From positions 310,001-374,000 of the forward strand of contig JAXLWL010000004.1 in assembly GCA_046328505.1 (NCBI GenBank): a DNA stretch of 64,000 nt, read 5' to 3'. The notes under the pieces were generated by a model. The model was given only the letters and a program-made list of their open reading frames with translations. It searched no databases and was not told the origin of the DNA. The position numbers were made by a program, and so were the translations under genes. The stretch is from JBDHWG01 sp046328505 (lineage in GTDB: Bacteria > Chloroflexota > Anaerolineae > Epilineales > JAHCIE01). Shown piece after piece: positions 52,849-61,270 of this stretch (position 1 is its first letter; each line of letters begins with the position of its first letter).

Positions 52849-53901
52849 CTACCACCATGTCGAGAACTCGTCAAGCTCGTGCAGGCGCCGCAGCGCCGCG
52901 ACCAGCGACGTTGTGTCCTCTTCCGGCCACGTCGAGGGGCCGAGCGGGTCGAGAAGTGGCGCCGGGTCGCGCAGAAGCACGCGGGCGATAGCGAGAGTGC
53001 CATAGCTGAGAGCATCCAGGTCGTAGCCGCCTTCCAGCACCACGACGACGCGACCTTTACACACCTCGTCGGCCAGTTGCAGCACCTCTTGCGCGAGCGT
53101 CTGGTAGCCGACCATGGACACCTGGAGCATTGCCAGCGGGTCGCGCCAGTGGGCGTCGAACCCGGCCGACAGGAAAATGATATCCGGCTCGAAGCGCACC
53201 AGGGCGGGGCGAATGACATCGGTCCAGGCGAGGCGCAAGCCCATGTCGCCGACGCCGGGCGGGAAGGGGATGTTAATCGTCGCGCCGCGGCCTGTGCCAG
53301 AACCCGTCTCGCGCCAGTGACCGGTGCCAGGATAGAGGGGCCACTGGTGCGTCGAGATGTACAGGACATCCGGCTCGCCGTAGAAGATGGCTTGGGTGCC
53401 GTTGCCGTGGTGGACATCGAAGTCGATGATGGCGGCGCGTGTCCTGCCGCGAGCGCGAGCGTGAGCGGCAGCAATGGCGACGTTGTTGAAAAGGCAGAAG
53501 CCTTCGCCGCGGTCGGCGAAGGAGTGGTGGCCGGGCGGGCGAATGAGAGCCAGGGCATTGTCGACCCGTCCGTCGATCACGGCGTCCGTCGCGACGACAC
53601 AGCCGCCGGCGGCCAGCCGCGCGACGTCATACGACACCTCCGCCACATACGTATCGGCGTCGAGTAGGCCGCCGCCGCGCTGCGCGAACTCTCGGATCTG
53701 CGCGACGTAGGTCGGCGTGTGGACGCGCAGCAGGTCTTCGTCGCTCACGGAAACGGCGTGCAGGGGCGTCATCTTGGCGAGGACACCGGTCCGCGCAAGG
53801 AGCTCCAGGATAGCAGTCAGGCGGGTGGGGCGCTCCGGATGATTGCCGCCCCGGCTGGCGTGCTCAAGATAGCGCGAATCGTAAACGTAGGCTGTTGTCA
53901 T
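52849..53901 (-). CDS. Histone deacetylase-family amidohydrolase
   Basis: A 350-residue zinc deacylase of the class II HDAC/acetoin-utilisation type. The catalytic histidine pair is in RPPGHHSF (about 123), zinc ligands are Asp and His in DFDVHHGNGTQ and Asp in SAGFDAHWRDPL, and the late Tyr-containing motif is VVVVLEGGYDLDAL. Bacterial members deacetylate acetylpolyamines or acetyl-CoA synthetase. No acs or polyamine gene is adjacent, so the substrate is open. AGAGGTTCC precedes ATG 53901. Confidence 0.9.
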   Translation of the reverse strand: MTTAYVYDSRYLEHASRGGNHPERPTRLTAILELLARTGVLAKMTPLHAVSVSDEDLLRVHTPTYVAQIREFAQRGGGLLDADTYVAEVSYDVARLAAGGCVVATDAVIDGRVDNALALIRPPGHHSFADRGEGFCLFNNVAIAAAHARARGRTRAAIIDFDVHHGNGTQAIFYGEPDVLYISTHQWPLYPGTGHWRETGSGTGRGATINIPFPPGVGDMGLRLAWTDVIRPALVRFEPDIIFLSAGFDAHWRDPLAMLQVSMVGYQTLAQEVLQLADEVCKGRVVVVLEGGYDLDALSYGTLAIARVLLRDPAPLLDPLGPSTWPEEDTTSLVAALRRLHELDEFSTWW

Positions 53902-53924
53902 GGCGAGGAACCTCTAGAGAGGAG

Positions 53925-53953
53925 AGTATACCACAGGACGCAAATCCTGTCAC
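53925..53953 (-). promoter_or_regulatory. Promoter of the HDAC-like gene
   Basis: On the minus strand GTGACA (complement of 53948-53953), a 17-base spacer and TATACT (complement of 53925-53930). The -35 overlaps the end of the alkyltransferase-like gene. Confidence 0.5.
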
Positions 53954-54336
53954 AGGAGTCTCGGCTGGTCGGGCGGCGCGTCCGGCAGGTCGAGGGGGTT
54001 CAAGTCGTGCTCGGCGAGAAAGTCAGGTGATGGCCCGCGCCAGCGATAGCGTGCGAGCGGCACCCTGCCCTTCGCGTCGAACTCGATGCCCTCGGCTTCC
54101 AGCAGTTGGCGCTGCTGCGGGCCGCGCGTGCTGATGCCGCCCTGGGCGTTGATGACGCGCTGCCAGGGAACGGGGAGCCGGAACGGGTGGCGGCCGAGGT
54201 CGGCCATGGCATAGCCGACAATGCGGGCGTCGGAGCCACGGCCGACGATCTGCGCGATGTCGCCATAGGTGGCAACCTGCCCGGCCGGAATCTGCGACGC
54301 GACGAGGTAGATACGCTCGTACAGGGCATTTTCCAT
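53950..54336 (-). CDS. Alkyltransferase-like protein (ATL)
   Basis: A 128-residue MGMT-fold protein. The helix-turn-helix GQVATYGDIAQIVGRG and the Arg finger region are kept, but the active-site PCHR is VPWQR, with Trp58 in place of the alkyl-accepting Cys. Such ATLs bind O6-alkylguanine and flag it for nucleotide excision repair instead of repairing it. It is 29 bases after the membrane-protein gene at 54366, on the same strand. Confidence 0.88.
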   Translation of the reverse strand: MENALYERIYLVASQIPAGQVATYGDIAQIVGRGSDARIVGYAMADLGRHPFRLPVPWQRVINAQGGISTRGPQQRQLLEAEGIEFDAKGRVPLARYRWRGPSPDFLAEHDLNPLDLPDAPPDQPRLL

Positions 54337-54365
54337 ACCAAACGCTCCTTCCAGTCGGCGCGCAC

Positions 54366-55724
54366 TTATGGTATGGCCGCCGACGCCGAGGGCTCGCCTC
54401 CGTAGCGCTGGAGCACGAACGCGCGCCAGTCGTTCTCAAACGTCTTGATGTCTGTCCCGAACACCTGCTGCACCGTCTCATCCCAGGGCAGGCCGCTGCC
54501 GAGAACACGGATCATCTCGCCGACCTTCGCGCGCCCGTAGCGTTCGGCGACGAACTCGGCCAGGCTATAGCCGGTCATCTGCACCGTGGCGAAGCCGCGC
54601 TGCCGCGCGTTGGGGCCATTGCCGTTGGGCACACCGAAGCCCGGGTTATTGTTCGTCAGGGAGGGGCGGTAACCATCGCCCAGGGCCGCCCGGAACTGTT
54701 CCTCGGTCTGTGCCTGAAAATCCATGGGCAGCTTCGTCGTCGTCGCTACGAGCCACTGAGCGACACCCATCAGCGCAAAGGGCGACCTGACGAGGGCGCT
54801 GCCGCGCTGGCTCGCCTGCCTCTGGTTGGCCTCGAGAATGAGGTAGGACGCCAATGGCGAGGCGATGGAGCGGACGAGAATGTCGTCGTACTGCAGATTC
54901 GCGGGCGACAGAAGCAGCTCTGGCGACGCGACCGCGAGGCGGCGGTCGTCGCTCACACGGAAGGTGGTGTTGTCGAGGGTGGGAAGGACGACGATGCTGA
55001 ACGGCGTCTGGGGCAAGTCCTTTAGCCCAAGGTCGGCGACCAATTGAGTGTAGAGGGCTTCGAGGCGCGGCAAGGCTGCCACGACGGCGCGGTGGTCGCG
55101 AGTGTTGTAGCTAATCGCGAAATGCTCCGAGGATGCCTGCCGCGTGTCGCCCCAGAAGCGGCCGTCAGGGCTGGTCTGCCGCCACACGCCATCCGCTTGC
55201 CGCTCGTAGTAGCGTGTCTCGGCCAGCGTGGTCGCGGTCGCGGCGGGGCCTGTGGGTAGTGTCACGCGCACGCGGACCACGGCGGTGTTGTCATGCACCT
55301 CCGGGTCGCTCAAGACCGTCTGTGGCGCGCCGAGGCTGGCGCCGATGGTTTCGCGGAGGCGGTTCAGGGAGTACTGCATACGTGTCCGCCAGCTATTCGA
55401 GGCATTCGGTGAAATCAGCGACGCCAGCGAATCGGTGTCCTGGTTGTACCATGCCCACGTTTCCATGTCTGCCGTCGCCTGGATATCCTGGCGGATGTGC
55501 TCCAGGCCGACCTGGGCGTCGTGCCACATCTTCCAACCGATGAGCAAGGCCACGACGGTGAGAATCGCGCCGACGGCGGCCAGGGCGCGGCGGGAGATGC
55601 GGCGCATGCCTTGCACCACCCGCGGCGGCGGGGGTGGCGTGAAGTCCATCATTTCGGTGTTATGGTCCCAATCGGATTCGCCCACAGCCCACTCGAAATT
55701 CACGCGATCTTTCTGATCGGGCAT
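54366..55724 (-). CDS. Membrane protein resembling a degenerate peptidase-MA-like domain
   Basis: 452 residues. A cytoplasmic Pro-rich N-terminus (MMDFTPPPPPRVV) and a single membrane helix (about 46-66) are followed by an extracytoplasmic part. The C-terminal 200 residues follow the plan of peptidase-MA-like gluzincins: RLEALYTQLVADLGL, a long middle, and GYSLAEFVAERYGRAKVGEMIRVLGSG, VFGTDIKTFENDWRAF at the end. The expected HExxH helix is not present (the segment reads SIASPLASYLILEANQ). It is probably a non-catalytic relative. ATG 55724 follows GAGGC. Confidence 0.68.
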   Translation of the reverse strand: MPDQKDRVNFEWAVGESDWDHNTEMMDFTPPPPPRVVQGMRRISRRALAAVGAILTVVALLIGWKMWHDAQVGLEHIRQDIQATADMETWAWYNQDTDSLASLISPNASNSWRTRMQYSLNRLRETIGASLGAPQTVLSDPEVHDNTAVVRVRVTLPTGPAATATTLAETRYYERQADGVWRQTSPDGRFWGDTRQASSEHFAISYNTRDHRAVVAALPRLEALYTQLVADLGLKDLPQTPFSIVVLPTLDNTTFRVSDDRRLAVASPELLLSPANLQYDDILVRSIASPLASYLILEANQRQASQRGSALVRSPFALMGVAQWLVATTTKLPMDFQAQTEEQFRAALGDGYRPSLTNNNPGFGVPNGNGPNARQRGFATVQMTGYSLAEFVAERYGRAKVGEMIRVLGSGLPWDETVQQVFGTDIKTFENDWRAFVLQRYGGEPSASAAIP

Positions 55725-55738
55725 GCACAAGCCTCGTT

Positions 55739-56758
55739 CTAGTTTTCGTAGAGATACTTGTCGAAAAACCGAATCACTCGCTGGATCATCGTATTGTACG
55801 CGGCGCTGCCGGCGGGGAAGAAGTGCGGCGCGCCTGGGTAGGTAAACAGCTCGACGTTCTTTCCCGCCCCTTCGAGTCGGCTGTCCAGGTCTACCGACCA
55901 GGCGGGCGGAACCTGGTTGTCGGCGCCGCCGTGGTGGATCTGGACCGGCACCTGGATCGCATCCAGGTAGTTGATAGGGGAGGCGCGGCGGAAAGCGTCT
56001 GGGTCGGCATCTGGGGTGAAGCCGGTCTCTCGGGCAGCGCCGCCCCCGCTCCAACGATTGATGGCGTCGAAGTTGGCGGTCTCGTCGCCGCTCATTGCAC
56101 CGTAGAGCACGGCCGCGCGGATGTCGCTCCCGACGACCAGGGCTTTGAGGGCGACGCCGCCACCCATGCTATGCCCGAAGATGCCGATGCCATCGGACTT
56201 GACGTCGGGCCGCTGCTTCAGGATGGCGGCCAGGTTCAGCACATCCACGGCATAGCCGGCGCGGAACGGGTTCGGGCCGCTGTCGGATCCGGTGTGGTTA
56301 CGATAGTTGGGATGGACCGTGAGATAGCCAGCCCGCGCCAGGGCATCCGCCAGGGGAGCCGTGTAGTTGACCACGGCGTAGTTGTTGGGGTTGACGTAAC
56401 CGTGAGCGACGATCACGGCCGGGTAAGGCTTGTCGACGCCCTTCGGCACATTCATGAAACCGCCTACCATCAGGCCGTCGCTGGGGTACTGGATGAGGTA
56501 GCGCGTGAAGGCGGGGGTGTCCTGGAGGACGCGGATGACCTCAATCTCGCCGCCGCCGTAGCTGCGGCTGCGCAGGCTGTCGATGAAGGCGATGTCGCTC
56601 GCCGCGTCCGATCCGTCACCCGGATCGTCGACGGTGCGAGGCACGACGGGGTAGGGGCGCTGAATCGGTATGCTGGGGCCGTCGCTGCTCTGAGCTGCTA
56701 TCGACGCGACGCTAGCAATCAGTATGCCGAGGATGAGGAGCCGGCTAACTCGATTCAT
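55739..56758 (-). CDS. Exported alpha/beta hydrolase (S9-like)
   Basis: A 339-residue secreted hydrolase. Signal peptide to about residue 22. The catalytic Ser is in GHSMGGG (about 193), the acid in HHGGADNQVPP and the His in GAPHFFPAG. A DPP/acylaminoacyl peptidase-like alpha/beta domain with VIVAHGYVNPNNYAV as oxyanion segment covers residues 110-335. The substrate is unknown, peptide or ester. GGAGG precedes ATG 56758. It ends 14 bases before the next gene on the same strand. Confidence 0.85.
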   Translation of the reverse strand: MNRVSRLLILGILIASVASIAAQSSDGPSIPIQRPYPVVPRTVDDPGDGSDAASDIAFIDSLRSRSYGGGEIEVIRVLQDTPAFTRYLIQYPSDGLMVGGFMNVPKGVDKPYPAVIVAHGYVNPNNYAVVNYTAPLADALARAGYLTVHPNYRNHTGSDSGPNPFRAGYAVDVLNLAAILKQRPDVKSDGIGIFGHSMGGGVALKALVVGSDIRAAVLYGAMSGDETANFDAINRWSGGGAARETGFTPDADPDAFRRASPINYLDAIQVPVQIHHGGADNQVPPAWSVDLDSRLEGAGKNVELFTYPGAPHFFPAGSAAYNTMIQRVIRFFDKYLYEN

Positions 56759-56834
56759 GCGTATCCTCCGCATTTGTCTCCTCACTAGTATAGGCCCCGC
56801 AGGCTGGCCCGGCAAGATTAGTTAGTCAGGCGAA

Positions 56835-58067
56835 TTATTGCGGGGCGGCGTCCTTCGGTATCCGCAGGAGGGCGAGACCGGCAGCCGCGAAGCACACGGC
56901 GTCCACGACGAGCATGACGAGGTAGCCGGACCCCGCCTGACGGTTGTTCATGACGTCAATTAGAGGCCCGACCAGCCCGGCCGAGATCGAGCCGATGATG
57001 GCAGCGACATTGGCCACGCCCAGGAACTGGCCGACGCGCCCGACCGGGGCGAGCCGCATCCCCAACCCCCAGCCGACCACCTGATACAGCGCGAGCGCGA
57101 CGCCAAAGATGCCGCCGAACACCCACAGCTGCACGGCATTGCCGGCGAACAGAAAGAGTATCGCGGCGATGACGCCGAGGATGCTGGCGCTGAGCATCGG
57201 GATTCGCCAGCCGATGCGCTCGGCCAGGCGCGCCGCGGGCAGCGCCAGCAGAGCAACGCCGATGCCGATGGTCGCGACGAGAACCCCCACGACGCGCCCC
57301 GGATCGGGGAGTCCCAGGTAGTCCTGGACGTAGAACAGGCCGTAGACCTTGACGGTGGCGAGGCTGAACGTGAAGAGCATTCGGTTGACGAGCCACCAGC
57401 GGAAGCCGCGCATCGAGGGCGTGCGCAGATCGGCCAGGGCGCGGCGGAATGTGTGAGGCGCGGCGGCTTCGGCCAGCAGCACGCGCCGGCGCGGGCGCAC
57501 GCCACGCAGCCCGACGTACGTGACGGCCGCGGCGAGGACGGTTGCGCCGCCGACGAGCACGTAGGCGCTGCCCGGCCAGCGGCTCGCGATGAGCAGGCCG
57601 ACACACAAGGCGCCGACGATGCCGCCGATGACCTCGAACAGTGCCTTGAACCCGGCGGCGCGGCTGTAGAGGTAGCTGGGGAAATAGTCGGTGACGAGCG
57701 CCTGGAGAGGTCCCTGAATGGTGTTGGAGCTGAACTGGAGGAGCAGAATCGAGAGCAAGAGGACGGCGAAGGTCGGAGCAAGGGCCATCAGCGGCAGGAT
57801 GAGCACGAAGGCCGCGGCGCCGGCCACGAGGTATGGCAAGCGGCCGCCCTTCCGACGGTCGCTGAGCGCCCCTACTGTCGGCTGCCACAAGATGGCGACG
57901 AGAAGCCCCGCCGTCCGCAGCGCGGCGAGCCAGGTTGCCTTGGCGTCGCCCGGCGCGAGGTCCTGGACGCGCAGCGGCATGGCAATGGGATCAAGCCCAT
58001 TGCCCGCCACGTTGAGGGCAAACCAGAAGGCGTTCAAGGCGACGAGCCGCCAGAGGAGACGCAGCAT
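56835..58067 (-). CDS. MFS transporter
   Basis: A 410-residue major facilitator with 12 predicted helices. The conserved loop between helices 2 and 3 is GALSDRRKGGRLPYL. The segment reading LRTAGLLVAILWQPTVGALSDR and the start NAFWFALNVAGNGLDPIAMPLRV are like sugar or lipid GPH/SLC45-type proteins, so export of a sugar or drug is possible. ATG 58067 has no strong ribosome binding site. Confidence 0.82.
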   Translation of the reverse strand: MLRLLWRLVALNAFWFALNVAGNGLDPIAMPLRVQDLAPGDAKATWLAALRTAGLLVAILWQPTVGALSDRRKGGRLPYLVAGAAAFVLILPLMALAPTFAVLLLSILLLQFSSNTIQGPLQALVTDYFPSYLYSRAAGFKALFEVIGGIVGALCVGLLIASRWPGSAYVLVGGATVLAAAVTYVGLRGVRPRRRVLLAEAAAPHTFRRALADLRTPSMRGFRWWLVNRMLFTFSLATVKVYGLFYVQDYLGLPDPGRVVGVLVATIGIGVALLALPAARLAERIGWRIPMLSASILGVIAAILFLFAGNAVQLWVFGGIFGVALALYQVVGWGLGMRLAPVGRVGQFLGVANVAAIIGSISAGLVGPLIDVMNNRQAGSGYLVMLVVDAVCFAAAGLALLRIPKDAAPQ

Positions 58068-58090
58068 AGTGGGTATAGGGCAGCAGACAC

Positions 58091-58163
58091 AAAGGCAGAG
58101 ACGCAGAGCGGAGAAGGTGGCGTATATTCCTTCTCCTCGGCTCCGCGTCTCTGCGTGCTTTGG
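58091..58163. repeat. Inverted-repeat element of a common intergenic type
   Basis: AGAGACGCAGAGCGGAGAAGG-type left arm (58097-58117) is complementary, with a few bulges, to the right arm at 58129-58152, which contains CTCCGCGTCTCTGCG. This CTCCGCGTCTCTGCG word is widespread between genes in many bacterial phyla. Only one copy is in this window. Confidence 0.55.
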
Positions 58164-58215
58164 CGGTTAGCGCGTCAAGAGACGGCTCGCTATAGATTAT
58201 AGAGCAGACTGGGCC

Positions 58216-59271
58216 TCACGGGCCTGTCACGAGCGAGTAGCGGTTGAGGCGCTGCGTGGCGAAGGCGTCGGCGTCCGCCTCTTCGCCGCCCCAATTCTCT
58301 CGCACGAGCGTGATGAGGTGGTACGTCTCGTGCATCGCGACGGCGTTACAGAAGTCGGCGCCGATCTTGCCGTTGCCCGGCGGATTGGGCCGGCTAGGGT
58401 CGACCGGGACGTTGATCGGGTTGCAGTCGATGAGCATGCGCCCGAAGGTCGTCTCGCTGCGGTTGCCGTAGCTGCCGTCCATCAACATCACCACCACGTC
58501 TTGATTCGTGATGCCCTCGTCGCGCAGCAAGCGCATCAGCTCCGCCGCATCGAAGGTGTACGTTCCGCTGGTCTGGTCGGCGACGCGCACGCTGTTGCCA
58601 ACGTTGTCTGTGACCGCCGGCGCGGTCGTCAATGGCGCGGGGCTGAAGCGATTCCCACGGCGCGAAAACGGCGTGTTGTTGCCCCAGCCGGGTGGGACGT
58701 TGCCGCCGGGCGGCGTCTGCCATTGCGGTCCAGACGAGCCTCGCGGCGTGACGGGGGGGACCTGCGCCGCGCCGCCGTTAGCCGACGTGTATGTCGCCAT
58801 CACGTAGCCGACAGTGCCGGACGGGGTCCGTACCTGAAGCCACGTTCCCAGGTCTTGCAGCAGGTTGAGGCTGTCGCCCTGCTGCACCTGCTCGACAATA
58901 TTGTAGTTCAGGCCAGGGCCAGCGCGAACGTTCAGGGTATCGACGAGAACCGTTGCCTGCCCACTGCTATTGCCAGTGGCCCCGGGCGTCTCGGTCGGCG
59001 CGGGCGTTGGGCTGGCCGCTTCCTGGGGCGCGGGCGCGCGCTGACTGCGCTGAGACGGTGAGCGCCGGCTGTCGGAGGGCAGTGCGCCGGCAGACAGGGG
59101 AACGGCGGGGGCGGCCGGCGCCGCCTGGGCCTCGATGCCGGCGATCTCGCGCAGCAAGGCGATACTCTCGCGCGCCTCGGCACGCCCGATATCGGCGATA
59201 CCCTGGCAGCCGGTCACCACGGGCAGGATGACAATGGCGAATAGCAGAGCGAGATGATTACGAAGAGACAT
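58216..59271 (-). CDS. Lipoprotein with SH3 domain and putative zinc-protease domain
   Basis: 351 residues. Lipobox VTGC (Cys22), then a Pro/Ala-rich linker, a bacterial SH3 domain (about 105-165, LNVRAGPGLNYNIVEQVQQGD split) and a second linker. The C-terminal region has HETYH at 314-318, an HExxH motif, followed by GGEEADADAF with acidic residues that could be the third zinc ligand, as in gluzincins. Cys283 and Cys308 could form a disulfide. Possible role: cell-wall associated peptidase. A strong promoter lies at 59383-59411. Confidence 0.8.
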   Translation of the reverse strand: MSLRNHLALLFAIVILPVVTGCQGIADIGRAEARESIALLREIAGIEAQAAPAAPAVPLSAGALPSDSRRSPSQRSQRAPAPQEAASPTPAPTETPGATGNSSGQATVLVDTLNVRAGPGLNYNIVEQVQQGDSLNLLQDLGTWLQVRTPSGTVGYVMATYTSANGGAAQVPPVTPRGSSGPQWQTPPGGNVPPGWGNNTPFSRRGNRFSPAPLTTAPAVTDNVGNSVRVADQTSGTYTFDAAELMRLLRDEGITNQDVVVMLMDGSYGNRSETTFGRMLIDCNPINVPVDPSRPNPPGNGKIGADFCNAVAMHETYHLITLVRENWGGEEADADAFATQRLNRYSLVTGP

Positions 59272-59382
59272 TGGTGCATCCTATCTAGCCTATACTCGGC
59301 GCCTACATAACTGTTTGAGCCACACTACTATTCTAGGCGAAGAAAAGCCACGAACCATGACGAAACAACAGCGACTACCGGA

Positions 59383-59411
59383 CTTATACTCCTTTTTTTT
59401 GATTCTGTCAA
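59383..59411 (-). promoter_or_regulatory. Strong promoter upstream of the SH3 lipoprotein
   Basis: On the minus strand TTGACA (complement of 59406-59411), a 17-base spacer with eight A, and TATAAG (complement of 59383-59388). The leader to ATG 59271 is about 105 bases. Confidence 0.72.
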
Positions 59412-59438
59412 GTACATTGTCGAAAAGGCAGTATAGTA

Positions 59439-60218
59439 CTAGTTGATCAGGCGGCGGCGCATCAGGTACAACGCAGTGATGAACAACGCCGCTCCGACCA
59501 CGATCATCCACAACACGTCCCACACCATCCACATCCCCGGCTGCCCCAGCACCAGCCCACGGATGGGCAGGACGGCGTGGGTGAGGGGGGAAAACCAGGC
59601 TAGCTTCTGCAGGGTCGGCGGCAGGTTCTCGATGGGGAAGTAGACGCCCGAGAAGAGGAACATCGGCGTCAGGCCCAGGGTAATCAGGTAGTTGAAGTTG
59701 TCGATGGACGGGACAACGGCTGTGAATGTGATGGCGAGAGCCGCGAACATGATGCCCTCGACGGCGGCGACGACCACGGCGAGGAGCGCCCACGGCGAGT
59801 GCACCAGACCGAACACGAGCATGACGATGAGGACAACGATGGCGGCGAATACGCCACGCGACGTTGCCCATAGAACTTCGCCGGCGATGACGTCTTCGAC
59901 GGTGGCGGGCGTCGCGATGATGGCGTCGAAGGTGCGTTGGTACTCCATGCGCACGTAGGAGCCAAACATGCACTCGAATGAGGCGGTGAACATCACGCCA
60001 CTGGCGACGAAGCCGGGCGCGATGAACTGGATGAACGACATCCCATTGATCGACGTGACGTAAGCGCCCAGCCCCAACCCCAGGGCGACGATCTGCATGA
60101 TCGGCTCCAGGAAGGGCGGCCACAGTTCCGTCTTCCACATGCGGATAAAAACGTCGTAGTTACGCTGCCAGACGCGGGCGGCGCGGTAGGAGACGTTCAA
60201 CAGGGGCATGTCATTCAT
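59439..60218 (-). CDS. ABC-2 permease (DrrB-like)
   Basis: A 259-residue membrane protein with six helices. The ABC-2 signature region VRMEYQRTFDAIIATPATVEDVIAGE lies between helices 2 and 3. The start MPLLNVSYRAARVWQRNYDVF is the interfacial helix. ATG 60218 is used; ATG 60209 is possible. The upstream ATPase gene ends 12 bases before, so the two form an exporter, as in DrrAB-type drug resistance systems. The substrate is unknown. Confidence 0.87.
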   Translation of the reverse strand: MNDMPLLNVSYRAARVWQRNYDVFIRMWKTELWPPFLEPIMQIVALGLGLGAYVTSINGMSFIQFIAPGFVASGVMFTASFECMFGSYVRMEYQRTFDAIIATPATVEDVIAGEVLWATSRGVFAAIVVLIVMLVFGLVHSPWALLAVVVAAVEGIMFAALAITFTAVVPSIDNFNYLITLGLTPMFLFSGVYFPIENLPPTLQKLAWFSPLTHAVLPIRGLVLGQPGMWMVWDVLWMIVVGAALFITALYLMRRRLIN

Positions 60219-60230
60219 CAGGCGCTTGTC

Positions 60231-61154
60231 CTATTCTTCGTCCAACCCGCGCCCCGTCAGGCGCAGGAACACGTCCTCCAGGGACGCCTGGCGGCTAAGG
60301 GTCGTGGCCGTCGGCGGTAGACCGAGGGAGGTGTGATCCACGGCGCTGGGGCTGTAGATGTACACCGTATCGCCGACCTGCTCCACCTGAGCGTCGTCGG
60401 GCAGAACCTCGCGGAACACTGCATCGCTCTCGCCGTCGCGGCGAATCTCCAGGACGTATGGGTGAGTGTGTCGCTGTATCAGAACGTGCGGCCGATCTTC
60501 GGCCAGAATCCTGCCTTTGTCCATGATAACCAGGCGAGAGCAGAGCTGGGTCGCTTCCTCCATGTAGTGCGTGGTGAGCAACATCGTCACCCCCTGGCTC
60601 GCCAGGTAGCGCAGCCGCTGCCAGACGACCTGCCGTGCCTGAGGGTCGAGGCCCGTTGTCGGCTCGTCTAGGATAATCAGCTTCGGGTCGTTGATGAGGC
60701 TCCGCGCGATGACCAGGCGCCGCTTCATGCCGCCCGATAGCTCGCTCACCGGTGACTCGCGGCGCTCCCAGAGCTGGAACAGCTCCAGCGCCTCCTGGGC
60801 GCGCGCCAGCGCAGTCGAGCGCGGAATGTCAAAGTAACGGGCGTAGACGAGCATGTTCTGAAGCACGCGCAGGTCGGGGTCGAGGTTGTCTTCCTGGGGA
60901 ACGATGCCGAGCACCGCGCGCAGGCGGCGGCCATCGCGCCGGGGGTCGAGGCCGAGGATGTTGACCTGTCCCGATGTGATGGGAGTGCGGCCATACATCA
61001 TCCGCATGGTGGTGCTCTTCCCGGCGCCGTTGGGGCCAAGGAAGCCGAAGATCTCACCCTTTTCGACCGTGAAGTTGATGCCATTCACGGCCGGGAGATC
61101 GTTTCCATATATCTTTATCAGGTCTTTGACGATGACAACAGACGCATCCGCCAC
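60231..61154 (-). CDS. ABC exporter ATPase (DrrA-like)
   Basis: A 307-residue ATPase, partner of the permease. Walker A GPNGAGKST, Q-loop PQEDNLD, signature LSGGMKRR, Walker B LIILDEPTTGLDP and switch His in THYMEEATQ. The C-terminal extension resembles DrrA/NodI. GTG 61154 is chosen because of GGGAG seven bases upstream and the start of homology (VIVKDLIKIYG). It is preceded by a short leader beginning with a strong hairpin. Confidence 0.9.
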   Translation of the reverse strand: MADASVVIVKDLIKIYGNDLPAVNGINFTVEKGEIFGFLGPNGAGKSTTMRMMYGRTPITSGQVNILGLDPRRDGRRLRAVLGIVPQEDNLDPDLRVLQNMLVYARYFDIPRSTALARAQEALELFQLWERRESPVSELSGGMKRRLVIARSLINDPKLIILDEPTTGLDPQARQVVWQRLRYLASQGVTMLLTTHYMEEATQLCSRLVIMDKGRILAEDRPHVLIQRHTHPYVLEIRRDGESDAVFREVLPDDAQVEQVGDTVYIYSPSAVDHTSLGLPPTATTLSRQASLEDVFLRLTGRGLDEE

Positions 61155-61181
61155 AGGCCGCTCCCAATATCGCAGAATAAC

Positions 61182-61219
61182 ACAACGCGGGCGCTCTCTC
61201 CGCACGGAGAGAGGCCCGC
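61182..61219 (-). terminator. Hairpin at the 5' end of the ABC exporter leader
   Basis: GCGGGC and CTCTCTCCG (61187-61202) pair with CGGAGAGAG and GCCCGC (61205-61219), with a one-base bulge. The minus-strand tail is GTTGTGTTATT. It could terminate the upstream gene at 61271 or act as an attenuator for the exporter. Confidence 0.65.
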
Positions 61220-61222
61220 GAA

Positions 61223-61251
61223 ATGGTAGGCGCAACGTGGCCTGGGGTCAA
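61223..61251 (-). promoter_or_regulatory. Candidate promoter of the DrrA-like gene
   Basis: On the minus strand TTGACC (complement of 61246-61251), a 17-base spacer and TACCAT (complement of 61223-61228). Transcription would begin at the base of the hairpin at 61187-61219. Confidence 0.5.
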
Positions 61252-61270
61252 GGTTTGCGGGACAAGCTGA

